Shown piece after piece: positions 46,940 to 56,147 of a DNA stretch of 64,000 bases; positions within the stretch are counted from its first letter, which is position 1; each line of letters opens with the position of its first letter. This DNA comes from Sinorhizobium chiapasense (GTDB lineage: Bacteria > Pseudomonadota > Alphaproteobacteria > Rhizobiales > Rhizobiaceae). The position numbers and the translations under genes are program-made. The stretch covers positions 310,001 through 374,000 of the forward strand of contig NZ_CP133148.1 in the NCBI RefSeq assembly GCF_036488675.1, read 5' to 3'. The notes under the pieces were generated by a model. It saw only the letters and a program-made list of their open reading frames with translations, was not told the DNA's origin and made no database searches.

Positions 46940-48760
46940 TCACTGGAAGAGGACACTTGCCCCATGATCGGCCGCGCCCGCGATCCGGCGGAACGGCGCG
47001 AAAAGCTCGCGGCCCATGCCGAATTCGTTGTCCGAGAGGTCGATATGGGCCGGCACGCGCGTTTTCAATGCAATGTCTTCGACCAATACCTCGATCGTTC
47101 CGGCAATCGCGTCGATGCGGACGATGTCACCTTCCTGGATGCGCGCGATCGGCCCGCCGTCCTTCGCTTCCGGCGTCACATGGATGGCTGCCGGGACCTT
47201 GCCGGACGCGCCCGACATGCGGCCGTCGGTCAAGATGGCGACCTTCTGGCCGCGGTCCTGCAGGATGCCGAGCACGGTCGTCAGCTTGTGCAGCTCCGGC
47301 ATGCCGTTGGCCTTGGGTCCCTGGAAGCGCACCACGGCGACGAAATCGCCCTCCAGCTTGCCCGCCTTGAAAGCGGCGTTGAGCTCGGCCTGATAGTGAA
47401 AGATCTTCGCGGGCGCTTCGATGACATGGCGATCCGGCTTGACGGCCGAAATCTTGATAACCGCCTTGCCGAGATTGCCGGCGAGCATCTTCAGCCCTCC
47501 GGTGTGCTGGAACGGTTGTTCGATCGTTGTCAGCACCTTCGGATCGGCGCTCTCTTTCGGCGCTGGCTCGCGGTGGACGCCGCCGTTGGCGCCGAGCTTG
47601 ACGTCGATGGCGTAGGCGTCGAGGCCCTGGCCGAACACCGTCCGAACGTCGTCGTGCAGCATTCCGCTCTTGAGCAGTTGGCCGATCAGGAAGCCCATGC
47701 CGCCGGCGGCGTGGAAATGGTTCACGTCCGCGAGCCCGTTCGGATAGACGCGTGCCAGCAGCGGCACGATGTCGGAAAGCTCGGAGATGTCCTGCCAGGT
47801 GAGCAGGATGCCCGCGGCGCGCGCCATGGCAACGAGATGCATGGTGTGATTGGTCGAGCCGCCCGTCGCGTGCAGGCCGACGACGCCGTTGACGATCGAT
47901 CGCTCGTCGATCATTTCGCCGGCAGGGGTGAACTCGTTGCCCATGGCGGTGATGGCGAGCGCCCGTTTTGCAGCCTCCTTCGTCAGCGCGTCGCGCAGCG
48001 GCGTGCCGGGATTGATGAAGGAGGCACCCGGCAGATGAAAGCCCATGATCTCCATCAGCATCTGGTTGGAGTTGGCGGTGCCGTAGAAGGTGCAGGTGCC
48101 GGGGCCGTGATAGGACTTGGATTCCGCCTCGAGCAATTCGTCGCGACCAACCTTGCCCTCGGCGAAGAGCTGGCGGACGCGCGCCTTTTCGTCATTCGGC
48201 AACCCCGTCGTCATCGGCCCGGCGGGAATGAAGACTGCGGGCAAATGGCCGAAGGTCAGAGCTGCGATGACGAGCCCAGGGACGATCTTGTCGCAGACGC
48301 CGAGATAGACAGCGGAGTCGAACATGTTGTGCGAGAGCCCGACGCCGGCGGCCATCGCGATCAGGTCGCGCGAGAAGAGCGACAACTCCATGCCGGGCTG
48401 GCCCTGGGTGACGCCGTCGCACATCGCCGGCACGCCGCCGGCGACTTGCGCCACGCCGCCCGCCTCGCGAGCCGCCTCCCGGATCAGTGCCGGGTAGGTC
48501 TCAAAGGGCTGATGCGCCGAGAGCATGTCGTTGTAGGAGGTAATGATGCCGAGATTGGGGACGCGGTCACCCGCGAGCGCCGTCTTCTCGGCGGGGGAAC
48601 AGACGGCAAACCCGTGTGCGAGGTTGCCGCAGCCGAGCACGCTGCGATGCGGCCCGTTTGCCGCGGCGCTGCGGACGCGACCGAGATAGGCGTCGCGCTG
48701 GGGTTTGGAACGCTCGACGATGCGGGCGGTGATGGCGGCAACGCGGGAATCGGCGGACAT
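46940..48760 (-). CDS. edd: Edd, 6-phosphogluconate dehydratase
   Basis: Edd converts 6-phosphogluconate to 2-keto-3-deoxy-6-phosphogluconate in the Entner-Doudoroff pathway. The 606-aa product is of the iron-sulfur IlvD/Edd family. Visible motifs are [37 protein letters not shown], and [20 protein letters not shown], with cysteines for the 4Fe-4S cluster. It is the third gene of zwf-pgl-edd; a degenerate repeat lies in the gap between pgl and edd. Confidence 0.97.
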   Translation of the reverse strand: MSADSRVAAITARIVERSKPQRDAYLGRVRSAAANGPHRSVLGCGNLAHGFAVCSPAEKTALAGDRVPNLGIITSYNDMLSAHQPFETYPALIREAAREAGGVAQVAGGVPAMCDGVTQGQPGMELSLFSRDLIAMAAGVGLSHNMFDSAVYLGVCDKIVPGLVIAALTFGHLPAVFIPAGPMTTGLPNDEKARVRQLFAEGKVGRDELLEAESKSYHGPGTCTFYGTANSNQMLMEIMGFHLPGASFINPGTPLRDALTKEAAKRALAITAMGNEFTPAGEMIDERSIVNGVVGLHATGGSTNHTMHLVAMARAAGILLTWQDISELSDIVPLLARVYPNGLADVNHFHAAGGMGFLIGQLLKSGMLHDDVRTVFGQGLDAYAIDVKLGANGGVHREPAPKESADPKVLTTIEQPFQHTGGLKMLAGNLGKAVIKISAVKPDRHVIEAPAKIFHYQAELNAAFKAGKLEGDFVAVVRFQGPKANGMPELHKLTTVLGILQDRGQKVAILTDGRMSGASGKVPAAIHVTPEAKDGGPIARIQEGDIVRIDAIAGTIEVLVEDIALKTRVPAHIDLSDNEFGMGRELFAPFRRIAGAADHGASVLFQ

Positions 48761-48813
48761 GATACATCCTATTCCGGAGCCTTGAAGGCTCCTGTCTTCA
48801 TCCTGTCATCGGT

Positions 48814-48902
48814 CTACAGCGGCCGGGCGGCACCGCATCGGCGGCTGTAACAGTTTGAATTGTTGCGTAATTTAACACCCCAGTTCGATCGCGAAATGGG
48901 GA
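48814..48902 (-). repeat. Degenerate RIME1-type repeat between pgl and edd
   Basis: CTACAGCGGCCGGGCGG...GCGGCTGTAACAGTTTGAAT TGTTGCGTAATTT has the same order as the RIME1 elements but with many substitutions. It occupies the 249-base gap in the zwf-pgl-edd series. No gene is visible in the rest of the gap. Confidence 0.55.
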
Positions 48903-49009
48903 TAAATCACTCAACACGACCTGCGCACTCGACAGAACGCGCAAGGAAAGCTCTGGTTCGGGCCTCTATCTACCTTGGCGGGCGTTCCCCGAAGGGAGCA
49001 CTCGCCGTG

Positions 49010-49708
49010 TTACGGCGCCCAGTAGATCTGCAGCGGCGATGTTGCGCGCCGCAACATGGCGCGGATCGGCATCTCCGCCTCATCGCCGGGCGCCTCCGCT
49101 CGGGCAAGAACCTCCTTCTTGCCGTCACCTTCGATATGCAGGACGAGCAGCCCGGCGTCCTCGAGGCTGGAAAAGGTAAATGTCAGCCGCGTTTCGCCCG
49201 CGCCGTCCGCTTCCATGGTGATCACGCCGCGTGGCGTCGCCGGATCGATCGCCTCTTTAAGACGCGTCCCTCCCGGGAAGAACGAGGCGGTGTGCCCGTC
49301 CGTTCCCATCCCGAGAACAACGACATCGAAGGGCGCACCGACCGCGGCAACCGACTGGCTCGCCATGGCCGCTGCTTCCTCGGCGGTCGCCGCGGCATGA
49401 TAGAGCGGCACAAAATGCGCCTTAGCCGCCTTGTTTCGCAGGAGGTTCTGAGCGACGAGGCCGTGGTTGGAGCGTTCGTTTTCCGGCCGCACGAACCGTT
49501 CGTCGACAAGGGTGACGGTCACTTTCGTCCAGTCGAGTTCACGCTGCGACAGGGCCTGGAAGAACGCCTTTGGTGTCGATCCGCCGGACACCGCTATGCT
49601 CGCGGCGCCGCGAGCTTCGATGGCCGCGGCGAGCTTGGCGCTGACGGCGTCCGCGAGCCCTTCCGCCAGGACAGCTCCATTCTCAAATGTGTGCACGGTG
49701 GTGTTCAT
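49010..49708 (-). CDS. pgl: Pgl, 6-phosphogluconolactonase
   Basis: Pgl hydrolyses 6-phosphogluconolactone. The 232-aa product has SIAVSGGSTPKAFFQALSQR, VTLVDERFVRPENERSNHGL and VVLGMGTDGHTASFFPGGTR, the sugar-phosphate and active-site loops of the DevB type. It follows zwf after nine bases, so the two should be co-translated. Confidence 0.96.
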   Translation of the reverse strand: MNTTVHTFENGAVLAEGLADAVSAKLAAAIEARGAASIAVSGGSTPKAFFQALSQRELDWTKVTVTLVDERFVRPENERSNHGLVAQNLLRNKAAKAHFVPLYHAAATAEEAAAMASQSVAAVGAPFDVVVLGMGTDGHTASFFPGGTRLKEAIDPATPRGVITMEADGAGETRLTFTFSSLEDAGLLVLHIEGDGKKEVLARAEAPGDEAEMPIRAMLRRATSPLQIYWAP

Positions 49709-49717
49709 GAGCCGGTC

Positions 49718-51193
49718 CTAGATTGTATCGTTCCAGGTGCGGCCGTCGCGCTCGATCAGTGCGATCGACTGGCTCGGGCCCCAGGTACCTGCCGTGTAGC
49801 CCTGCACTTGTTGTCCGGTCGTTTCCCACGCTTTGAGGATAGGGTCGACCCATTGCCAGGCGGCTTCCACTTCGTCGCGGCGCACGAACAGTGTCTGGTT
49901 GTTGCGGACGACATCGAGCAGCAGCCGTTCATAGGCATCGGCGTTGCGCACGGCGAAGGCTTCCGCGAAGCTCATGTCGAGCGGGACGTTTCGGAGGCGC
50001 ATGCCGCCCGGTCCCGGGTCCTTGATCATAAGCGATTGCTTGACGCCTTCGTTCGGCTGGAGGCGGATCATCAGCTGGTTCGCCGATATGCGTCCGGCAC
50101 TGTGATCGAAGATCGAGTGGGGGATCTGCTTGAAGGTGATGACGATCTCTGACATGCGCCCCGCCATGCGCTTGCCGGTGCGAATATAGAAGGGCACGCC
50201 GGCCCAGCGCCAGTTGCTGACTTCGGCCTTGATCGCGACGAAGGTTTCCGTGTTGGAAACGCCGCCTTCGAGCTCCTCGAGATATCCCTTTACCGGACCG
50301 CCCGCAGATGCGCCTGCACGATATTGGCCGCGCACCGTCACCTGCTCGACATTGGCCGCGGTGATCGGCTTCAGAGCGCGAAGCACCTTGAGCTTTTCGT
50401 CGCGCACGGCTTCCGCGTCCATCGAGGTCGGCGCTTCCATGGCGACGAAACAGACGAGTTGCAGGATGTGGTTCTGCACCATGTCGCGGAGCGCACCGGC
50501 CTTGTCGTAATAGCCGGCGCGGTTTTCGAGGCCGACGGATTCCGAAACGGTGATCTGCACATGGTCGATATGCGCCGAGTTCCACAGCGGCTCGTAAAGC
50601 GCATTGGCAAAGCGCAGGGCCATGAGGTTTTGCACCGTCTCCTTGCCGAGGTAGTGATCGATGCGGAAGATCTGCTCTTCACGAAACACCCGGCCGATCG
50701 TGTCATTGAGTTCCGTCGCCGTGGCGAGGTCGCGTCCGATCGGTTTTTCGACGACGATCCGGGTGTTCTTGGTGATGAGCTTGTGGTCGCGAATCTTTTC
50801 CGAAATATCGCCGAAGATTGCCGGGCCGACGGCGAGATAGAAGGCGCGGATGCGATCCTTTCCCTCTTCGAGGATTTTCTTCAGTTCGTCCCAGCCCTGA
50901 TCGGATTTGGCGTCGACCGAGATGTAATAAAGCCGGGCCGTGAACTTCGCCACTTCGGCTTCGTTGAATTCGCCCTGTTTCAGATGCTCCTTCAAGGCGT
51001 CGGTCGCGAACGTGCGGTATTCCTCGTGGGTCAGTGCCGCGCGTGACGCGCCGATGATTCGCGTCGGCTCGCTGAATTGACCTTCGATCTGCCGGTGATA
51101 GAGCGCGGGCAGAAGTTTGCGCTCCGCAAGATCGCCGGTGCCCCCGAACACCACATAGTCAAACGGGTCGACGGGAATGATCTGGCTGCTCAT
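49718..51193 (-). CDS. zwf: Zwf, glucose-6-phosphate 1-dehydrogenase
   Basis: Zwf oxidises glucose-6-phosphate with NADP. The 491-residue enzyme has the nucleotide loop FGGTGDLAERKLLPALYHR (about 15-33), EKPIGRD, and the substrate/active-site motif RIDHYLGKETVQN (about 177-189). It is the first gene of the zwf-pgl-edd operon, with its promoter in the 97-base gap to the right. Confidence 0.97.
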   Translation of the reverse strand: MSSQIIPVDPFDYVVFGGTGDLAERKLLPALYHRQIEGQFSEPTRIIGASRAALTHEEYRTFATDALKEHLKQGEFNEAEVAKFTARLYYISVDAKSDQGWDELKKILEEGKDRIRAFYLAVGPAIFGDISEKIRDHKLITKNTRIVVEKPIGRDLATATELNDTIGRVFREEQIFRIDHYLGKETVQNLMALRFANALYEPLWNSAHIDHVQITVSESVGLENRAGYYDKAGALRDMVQNHILQLVCFVAMEAPTSMDAEAVRDEKLKVLRALKPITAANVEQVTVRGQYRAGASAGGPVKGYLEELEGGVSNTETFVAIKAEVSNWRWAGVPFYIRTGKRMAGRMSEIVITFKQIPHSIFDHSAGRISANQLMIRLQPNEGVKQSLMIKDPGPGGMRLRNVPLDMSFAEAFAVRNADAYERLLLDVVRNNQTLFVRRDEVEAAWQWVDPILKAWETTGQQVQGYTAGTWGPSQSIALIERDGRTWNDTI

Positions 51194-51290
51194 GGGATAT
51201 CTCGATCTCGTTCAGGTCAGGGGTGGTATAATCTAATCGATTTAAAAACGCTAGGGTGCGGCGCAACAAAATGCGTCCGCACGCGGCATT

Positions 51291-52577
51291 TTAGAGCCGG
51301 TCGCGCAAAGCATACCAGCTGAGCGCGAGGAACAGGAGCGCCGAGCGGAATCGCATTCCGCCCGGGAAAGCAGGTATTTTCAAGGCCTTGAGAAGATCCA
51401 GCTCCGTCTGTTTCCCCAGCACAAGGTCAGCATAGAGCTTGCCGCAATAGTTGGACAGCATGACGCCATGCCCGGAATAGCCGCCGATGCTCGTGACCCC
51501 CGGCATGACCTCGCGGCAGAAGGGCTGGCGCGGCATGGTGATGCCGACCGAACCTCCCCAGGCGTGGGTGATCTCGACGTTGGCGAGTGCCGGATAGATC
51601 TCGCTGATCTGACGGCGGATGTGGCTGGAAATGTCGCGTGGATTGTCGGCCGTATAGGCTTCGCGCCCCCCGAAGAGCAGCCGTCCGTCTTTCGATTTGC
51701 GGAAATAGCGCACGACGAAACGGGAATCGTCGACCGATTCGCCGCCGGGCAGCACATCGGGATGGTCGGAGAGAATCTTGGTCGCGCCGATAAACGAGCG
51801 GATGGGCATGACGTGGCTGGCGGTTACAGGCTCGAGGTTGCCGATATAGGCATTGCAGGCGATCAGCGCCCGGTCGGCGGTGATCGTGCCGCGATCGGTG
51901 TCGATGACGATCGCGCCGCCCTTTTTTTCGATCTTCAGCGCCTTCGTCTGTTCGTGGAGGCTGGCGCCGGTACGGGCCGCCTGCGTCGCGAGGCCCATAA
52001 GCAATTTCATCGGGTGGATGTGCCCGGTGCCGGTGTCGCGGATGCCGAAGTGATAATGGTCCGATCCGAGCCGGCTTGCGGTCTCGTCCCGTTCCATGAA
52101 GGAGAGGTGCGGATATCCGAAACGCTCCGCCATCGCCTCGACATGGCGACGGTAGTCCGTCTCGAGACCTTTCTTGTGGCCGACGGAAAGCTGACCGGGG
52201 ACGAACTCGATGTCGATTCCGTGTTCGCCGGCGAAGCCCAGCACGTAGCGCTTGGCGTTTTCCGCCATCTCGAACAGCAGCTTGGCACGTTCGTGGCCAA
52301 GCGCTTCCTCGGTATCCTCCGCCCAGGCGCGCTGTCCTGTGCCAAACTGGCCGCCGTTGCGACCCGAAGCGCCGTCGCCGAAACGACAGGCGTCGATCAC
52401 GGTCACGTCTGTTCCGCTTTTCGCGAGATTGTAGGCGGCTTGAAGTCCCGTGTAGCCGCCGCCGACGATGGCGACGCCGGTTTTCCGCGAACCTGCCAGC
52501 GCTGGATAGACCGGACGCTCAGGGATCGTCGCCTCATACCAGGAAATTCCGGGCGAGATCGGGCTTTGCCAGGGCAT
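51291..52577 (-). CDS. FAD-dependent oxidoreductase, PuuB-like (gamma-glutamylputrescine oxidase type)
   Basis: This 428-aa DAO-family flavoprotein has a Rossmann motif GVAIVGGGYTGLQAAYNLAK (about 33-52), a GASGRNGGQFGTGQRAW stretch that covers the flavin ring, and AWGGSVGITMPRQPF near the C-terminus. PuuB oxidises gamma-glutamylputrescine in polyamine breakdown. The next gene is a glutamine-synthetase homologue that fits PuuA, so the pair likely handles a glutamylated amine. It sits 15 bases after that gene. Confidence 0.85.
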   Translation of the reverse strand: MPWQSPISPGISWYEATIPERPVYPALAGSRKTGVAIVGGGYTGLQAAYNLAKSGTDVTVIDACRFGDGASGRNGGQFGTGQRAWAEDTEEALGHERAKLLFEMAENAKRYVLGFAGEHGIDIEFVPGQLSVGHKKGLETDYRRHVEAMAERFGYPHLSFMERDETASRLGSDHYHFGIRDTGTGHIHPMKLLMGLATQAARTGASLHEQTKALKIEKKGGAIVIDTDRGTITADRALIACNAYIGNLEPVTASHVMPIRSFIGATKILSDHPDVLPGGESVDDSRFVVRYFRKSKDGRLLFGGREAYTADNPRDISSHIRRQISEIYPALANVEITHAWGGSVGITMPRQPFCREVMPGVTSIGGYSGHGVMLSNYCGKLYADLVLGKQTELDLLKALKIPAFPGGMRFRSALLFLALSWYALRDRL

Positions 52578-52592
52578 GAGGGCGCCTTTCGG

Positions 52593-54029
52593 TCAGACGT
52601 TCAGAAGCAGGAATTCGCGTTCCCACGGACTGATGACCTGCATGAAGGTCTCGAATTCGCCACGCTTCACGCCGGCGTAGATGGCGACGAACTCAGGTGT
52701 GAACACATCGGCGAGCGAGGGCGCCGATTCGAGCAGCGAAACCGCTTCCAGCAGACCGCGCGGCAGGTCGATCGCGCCTTCGTTGGCCGTGTCCTCTGTC
52801 GGTGGCGTGGGCTGCAGGTCTTCGATGATGCCGAGATAGCCGCAGCCGAGCGAGGCCGCGAGCGCCAGATAGGGATTGGCATCCGAACTCGGCAGGCGGT
52901 TCTCGATGCGTCGCGCGGCCGCGTCCGAGACGGGGATGCGGAACGCCGTCGTCCGGTTGTCATAACCCCAGGCGGTGTTCACCGGTGCTGACATGTCGGG
53001 CGTCAGCCGCCGGTACGAGTTCACGTAGGGCGCCATCATCGCCATAGTTTTCGGCACGTAGTGCTGCATGCCGCCGATGAAGGAGAAGAATTCCTTCGAT
53101 GGCGACCCGTTCGCATTCGAGAAGAGGTTGCGACCGGTGTTGATCTCGACGACCGACTGGTGAATGTGCATCGCCGAGCCGGGTTGGCCCTGCATCGGCT
53201 TCGCCATGAAGGTCGCATAGATGCCGTGCTTCAGTGCGGCTTCGCGAATTGTGCGCTTGAACAGGAAGACCTGATCGGCAAGCTCGATCGGGTCGCCATG
53301 CCTGAGGTTGATTTCGAGCTGTGCCGGCCCCTCTTCATGAATGAGGGTGTCGATCTCGAGGCCCTGCTTTTCCGAGAAATGGTAGATGTCATCGATCAGT
53401 TCGTCGAATTCGTTGATGCCGGCGATCGAATAGCCCTGGCCGCCGAGGATCGAGCGGCCGGAGCGTCCCTTCGGCGGGCGGAGCGGATAGTCCGGGTCGT
53501 CGTTCTGGGCGACAAGGTAGAATTCGATCTCGGGCGCGACGACCGGCTTCCATCCCTTCTGGCGATAGAGGTCGACGACGCGCTTCAAGACGTTACGCGG
53601 CGTATAGTTGATCTGCTCGCCCTGCGAGCCGACGATGTCGCAGATGACCTGCGCCGTCGGGTCGGTCTCCCAAGGAACAATCGAAAGGGTTGAAAGATCG
53701 GGCAGCAGCTTGATGTCGCTGTCGCGCGAATCGTAACGGAACTGGCCGGTCTCGTCGGGATATTCGCCAGAAATCGTATGACGGTAGATCGCCGAAGGCA
53801 GAGCAAGCGAGGTGTTCGAGGTGAACTTGGAGGTGGGCATCATCTTGCCGCGCGGTACGCCGGCAAGGTCGGGCGTGATGCACTCGATGTCCTCAATGCC
53901 GCGAATCCTAAGCCAGTCGACCGCTTCCTTCCAGGTCTTCACGCCTCGCGGCGAGTGCAGGGCGGCTGGTATTTTCGAACTCTTGCTGATCTTTGCTGCT
54001 TGCTGGGCGACACTTCTCTTGGAGGGCAT
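52593..54029 (-). CDS. Glutamine synthetase family protein, PuuA-like (gamma-glutamylputrescine synthetase type)
   Basis: A 478-aa glutamine-synthetase fold ligase with IECITPDLAGVPRGKMMPTS at the start, the catalytic EIEFYLVAQ and EEGPAQLEINLRHG motifs (Glu metal ligands), MAKPMQGQPGSAMHIHQSV (ATP/glutamate loop), and NRTTAFRIPVS. Without the adenylylation tail typical of GlnA, and paired with a PuuB-like oxidase, it is best read as an amine glutamyl ligase. True glutamine synthesis cannot be excluded. The gene is divergent from the BaiN-type flavoprotein. Confidence 0.85.
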   Translation of the reverse strand: MPSKRSVAQQAAKISKSSKIPAALHSPRGVKTWKEAVDWLRIRGIEDIECITPDLAGVPRGKMMPTSKFTSNTSLALPSAIYRHTISGEYPDETGQFRYDSRDSDIKLLPDLSTLSIVPWETDPTAQVICDIVGSQGEQINYTPRNVLKRVVDLYRQKGWKPVVAPEIEFYLVAQNDDPDYPLRPPKGRSGRSILGGQGYSIAGINEFDELIDDIYHFSEKQGLEIDTLIHEEGPAQLEINLRHGDPIELADQVFLFKRTIREAALKHGIYATFMAKPMQGQPGSAMHIHQSVVEINTGRNLFSNANGSPSKEFFSFIGGMQHYVPKTMAMMAPYVNSYRRLTPDMSAPVNTAWGYDNRTTAFRIPVSDAAARRIENRLPSSDANPYLALAASLGCGYLGIIEDLQPTPPTEDTANEGAIDLPRGLLEAVSLLESAPSLADVFTPEFVAIYAGVKRGEFETFMQVISPWEREFLLLNV

Positions 54030-54162
54030 AAATCACCGGTTTTGGCTTCGGATAGCGCATCATAACCGGAGTTTGGCGATTGGCTAGAGCAGCGCGACGG
54101 ATCACGATTGACTTTTGGTTCTGCCATCGGAAAGGAAAGCTGAAACGCAAAAAGGGTCTTCC

Positions 54163-55347
54163 GTGGCAGAAAAACACGATGTGGTGATCATTGGCGCAGG
54201 TGCCGCCGGCATGATGTGCGCGATCGAGGCGGGAAAACGCGGACGCCGTGTGCTCGTGCTCGACCATGCCAAGGCACCCGGCGAGAAGATCCGCATCTCC
54301 GGCGGCGGTCGCTGCAACTTCACCAATATTCACGCCGGACCGAAGAACTTCCTCTCCGAGAATCCGCATTTCTGCAAGTCGGCGCTGGCGCGTTACCGGC
54401 CGCAGGATTTCGTCGCGCTCGTCGAGCAACACGGCATTACATGGCACGAGAAGACGCTTGGCCAGCTCTTCTGCGATCATTCGGCGAAGGACATCATCCG
54501 TATGCTGCTTGCCGAGATGCAGGAGGCGGGCGTGGCGCTGCGGCTTGCAACGGCGATCTCGGCGATCGAGAGAGTCGCATCCGGATTCCGCGTGACGACG
54601 GATGAGGGTGCCGTCGAGGCCGCGTCACTGGTGGTCGCGAGCGGCGGCAAGTCGATTCCGAAAATGGGTGCCACGGGTTTTGCCTATAGGACCGCCGAAC
54701 AGTTCGGCCTGCCGATTGTCGAAACGCGGCCTGCGCTGGTTCCGTTGACCCTCGATCCGGCGCAACTTGATAAGATCGGCGAACTGGCGGGCGTTGCGGC
54801 CGATGCCGAGGCGCGCTGCGGCAAGGCCGCCTTCCGCGAAGCGGTGTTGCTCACCCACCGCGGCTTGAGCGGACCCGCCATCCTGCAGATCTCCTCCTAT
54901 TGGCGGGAGGGCGCGGAGATCGTCCTGCGGCTGATGCCGGATATCGATATCGCGTCCATTCTCAAGGGGATGCGCCGAACGAACGGGCGCCAGGCCGCGC
55001 ATACCGCCTTAGCCGACATCCTGCCGCGACGGCTGGCGCATTTCTTCGCGGAAGAAGCAAAGCTGGCGGGGCGGATGCTCGCCGACCTTTCGGACAAGGC
55101 CATCGACGCAGTGTCGGCTTCCATCCAGAACTGGACGCTGAAGCCCGCCGGGTCGGAAGGTTACAGGACCGCCGAAGTTACTCTCGGCGGGGTCGATACC
55201 CGTGCGCTCGATTCCCGGACGATGCAGGCGAGGGAAGTTCCGGGACTTTATTTCATCGGCGAATGCGTCGATGTCACCGGATGGCTCGGCGGCTACAATT
55301 TCCAATGGGCCTGGGCCTCCGGTTTCGCCGCCGGTCAAGAGGTGTGA
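54163..55347 (+). CDS. BaiN/HI0933-type NAD(P)/FAD-dependent oxidoreductase
   Basis: The 394-aa flavoprotein of the HI0933/YhiN family has the dinucleotide fold DVVIIGAGAAGMMCAIEAGK (about 5-24), the family signature KIRISGGGRCNFTNI, and the C-terminal FAD motif GLYFIGECVDVTGWLGGYNF. The substrate is unknown. The GTG at 54163 gives the normal N-terminus (AEKHDVVI) with AAGGG upstream. A TTG at 54115 is an in-frame alternative. Confidence 0.9.
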   Translation: MAEKHDVVIIGAGAAGMMCAIEAGKRGRRVLVLDHAKAPGEKIRISGGGRCNFTNIHAGPKNFLSENPHFCKSALARYRPQDFVALVEQHGITWHEKTLGQLFCDHSAKDIIRMLLAEMQEAGVALRLATAISAIERVASGFRVTTDEGAVEAASLVVASGGKSIPKMGATGFAYRTAEQFGLPIVETRPALVPLTLDPAQLDKIGELAGVAADAEARCGKAAFREAVLLTHRGLSGPAILQISSYWREGAEIVLRLMPDIDIASILKGMRRTNGRQAAHTALADILPRRLAHFFAEEAKLAGRMLADLSDKAIDAVSASIQNWTLKPAGSEGYRTAEVTLGGVDTRALDSRTMQAREVPGLYFIGECVDVTGWLGGYNFQWAWASGFAAGQEV

Positions 55348-55375
55348 CCACACGGAAGAATTGGTGATTTGCCTT

Positions 55376-55404
55376 TTCAGCCATTGTTAACGGAAATGGC
55401 TGAA
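55376..55404 (+). terminator. Hairpin downstream of the BaiN-type gene (weak terminator)
   Basis: A 10-base stem (55376-55385 with 55395-55404) and a 9-base loop without a proper T-run. It may be a terminator or a transcript-end stabiliser. Confidence 0.4.
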
Positions 55405-55540
55405 CCTGAATTTATGGCTGCATAGCCTGCACAGGACTGGGGGCGGTCCCTAAACGGAAACCACACTGTTTCCATTTCATGGACTTTCCTTGGCCGCAGG
55501 ATGAATGCACCATGATGTGCATGGTAGCCGGGTTGGCTGC

Positions 55541-55597
55541 CAGCAATTCAAGGGTTACAGCGTCCTTTGCGGTCGGAAAAACGCGCGGCGCTGTAGG
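55541..55597 (-). repeat. Partial RIME1-type repeat (single palindrome)
   Basis: Read on the minus strand: CTACAGCGCCGCGCG...GACCGCAAAGGACGCTGTAA followed by TTGAATTGCTG, one palindrome plus the spacer of RIME1. The second palindrome is missing or replaced. It lies just upstream of a small ORF. Confidence 0.6.
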
Positions 55598-55613
55598 ACA
55601 AGGACAGGATGCC

Positions 55614-55751
55614 ATGACCCACTCACGCCGTCCCCGCGCTGTTGCGATCGCCCGCACCGAGCAGGGCCACCTGCACCACGAGCTGATTGCTTTCGGTGCT
55701 GTTATCGCTCTCTTTCTCGTTGTGACTTTCGCGACGTTCGCCGCGTTCTGA
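55614..55751 (+). CDS. Small membrane protein (45 aa)
   Basis: The 45-aa product has a basic, histidine-containing N-terminus (MTHSRRPRAVAIARTEQGHL) and a C-terminal membrane helix (LIAFGAVIALFLVVTFATFA). AGGACAGGA precedes the ATG. Proteins of this kind are often missed. The gene follows a partial repeat that may hold its promoter. A short hairpin (55762-55781) follows. Function unknown. Confidence 0.5.
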   Translation: MTHSRRPRAVAIARTEQGHLHHELIAFGAVIALFLVVTFATFAAF

Positions 55752-55781
55752 ATGCAAGTCAGGAAGGCGGAAGCGCCTTCC

Positions 55782-56147
55782 CAGGTGAGCGAGTTCACCT
55801 GATCCAAATTGCGGTGCCTGTGATCCGGGCGAAACCGCATGGCCGTTGTCGCAAAATCGTCCTCGCCCTATCGCCGCGTCATAACCGCCGGCCGCTTATA
55901 CAAATCTTAATCGTTCAAATTGACTATGGCGCCCAAGTGAGTCCCGTCAGGGCCTCGCTGCCCGCACACGGGTAGCGCGGGCTCCGCAATGATTGCCGGC
56001 GGACTGGCGGCGTGCGCCGCATGTTTCCCGAAAAACATCAGCCTGTTTGCGCATCGGGTGGCCTGTTCCTCCACAAGCAATCGCTTGGGGCGGTACGCCG
56101 GGCCATCGGGGGAAGCGAAACGCGAGCTGCGAGCCAAGGTGTTTTCA
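55782..56147 (+). promoter_or_regulatory. Gene-free region upstream of the chemoreceptor gene
   Basis: About 365 bases without a supported gene. An AT-rich block at 55899-55925 (TTATACAAATCTTAATCGTTC) is the most promoter-like part. The receptor frame stays open from 55989, but that segment lacks a membrane-protein start. Confidence 0.4.

Noticed and set aside
46964-48850. Forward-strand frame of 628 codons opposite edd
   Set aside because: Exact antisense of edd. Composition (Arg, His, Asp, Gly-rich) is typical of a shadow frame.
48860-50152. Forward-strand frame of 430 codons opposite pgl and zwf
   Set aside because: Antisense to two strong genes with conserved motifs; no domain seen.
51468-52991. 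Forward-strand frame of 507 codons opposite the PuuB/PuuA-like genes
   Set aside because: Shadow frame with low-complexity composition and no motif.
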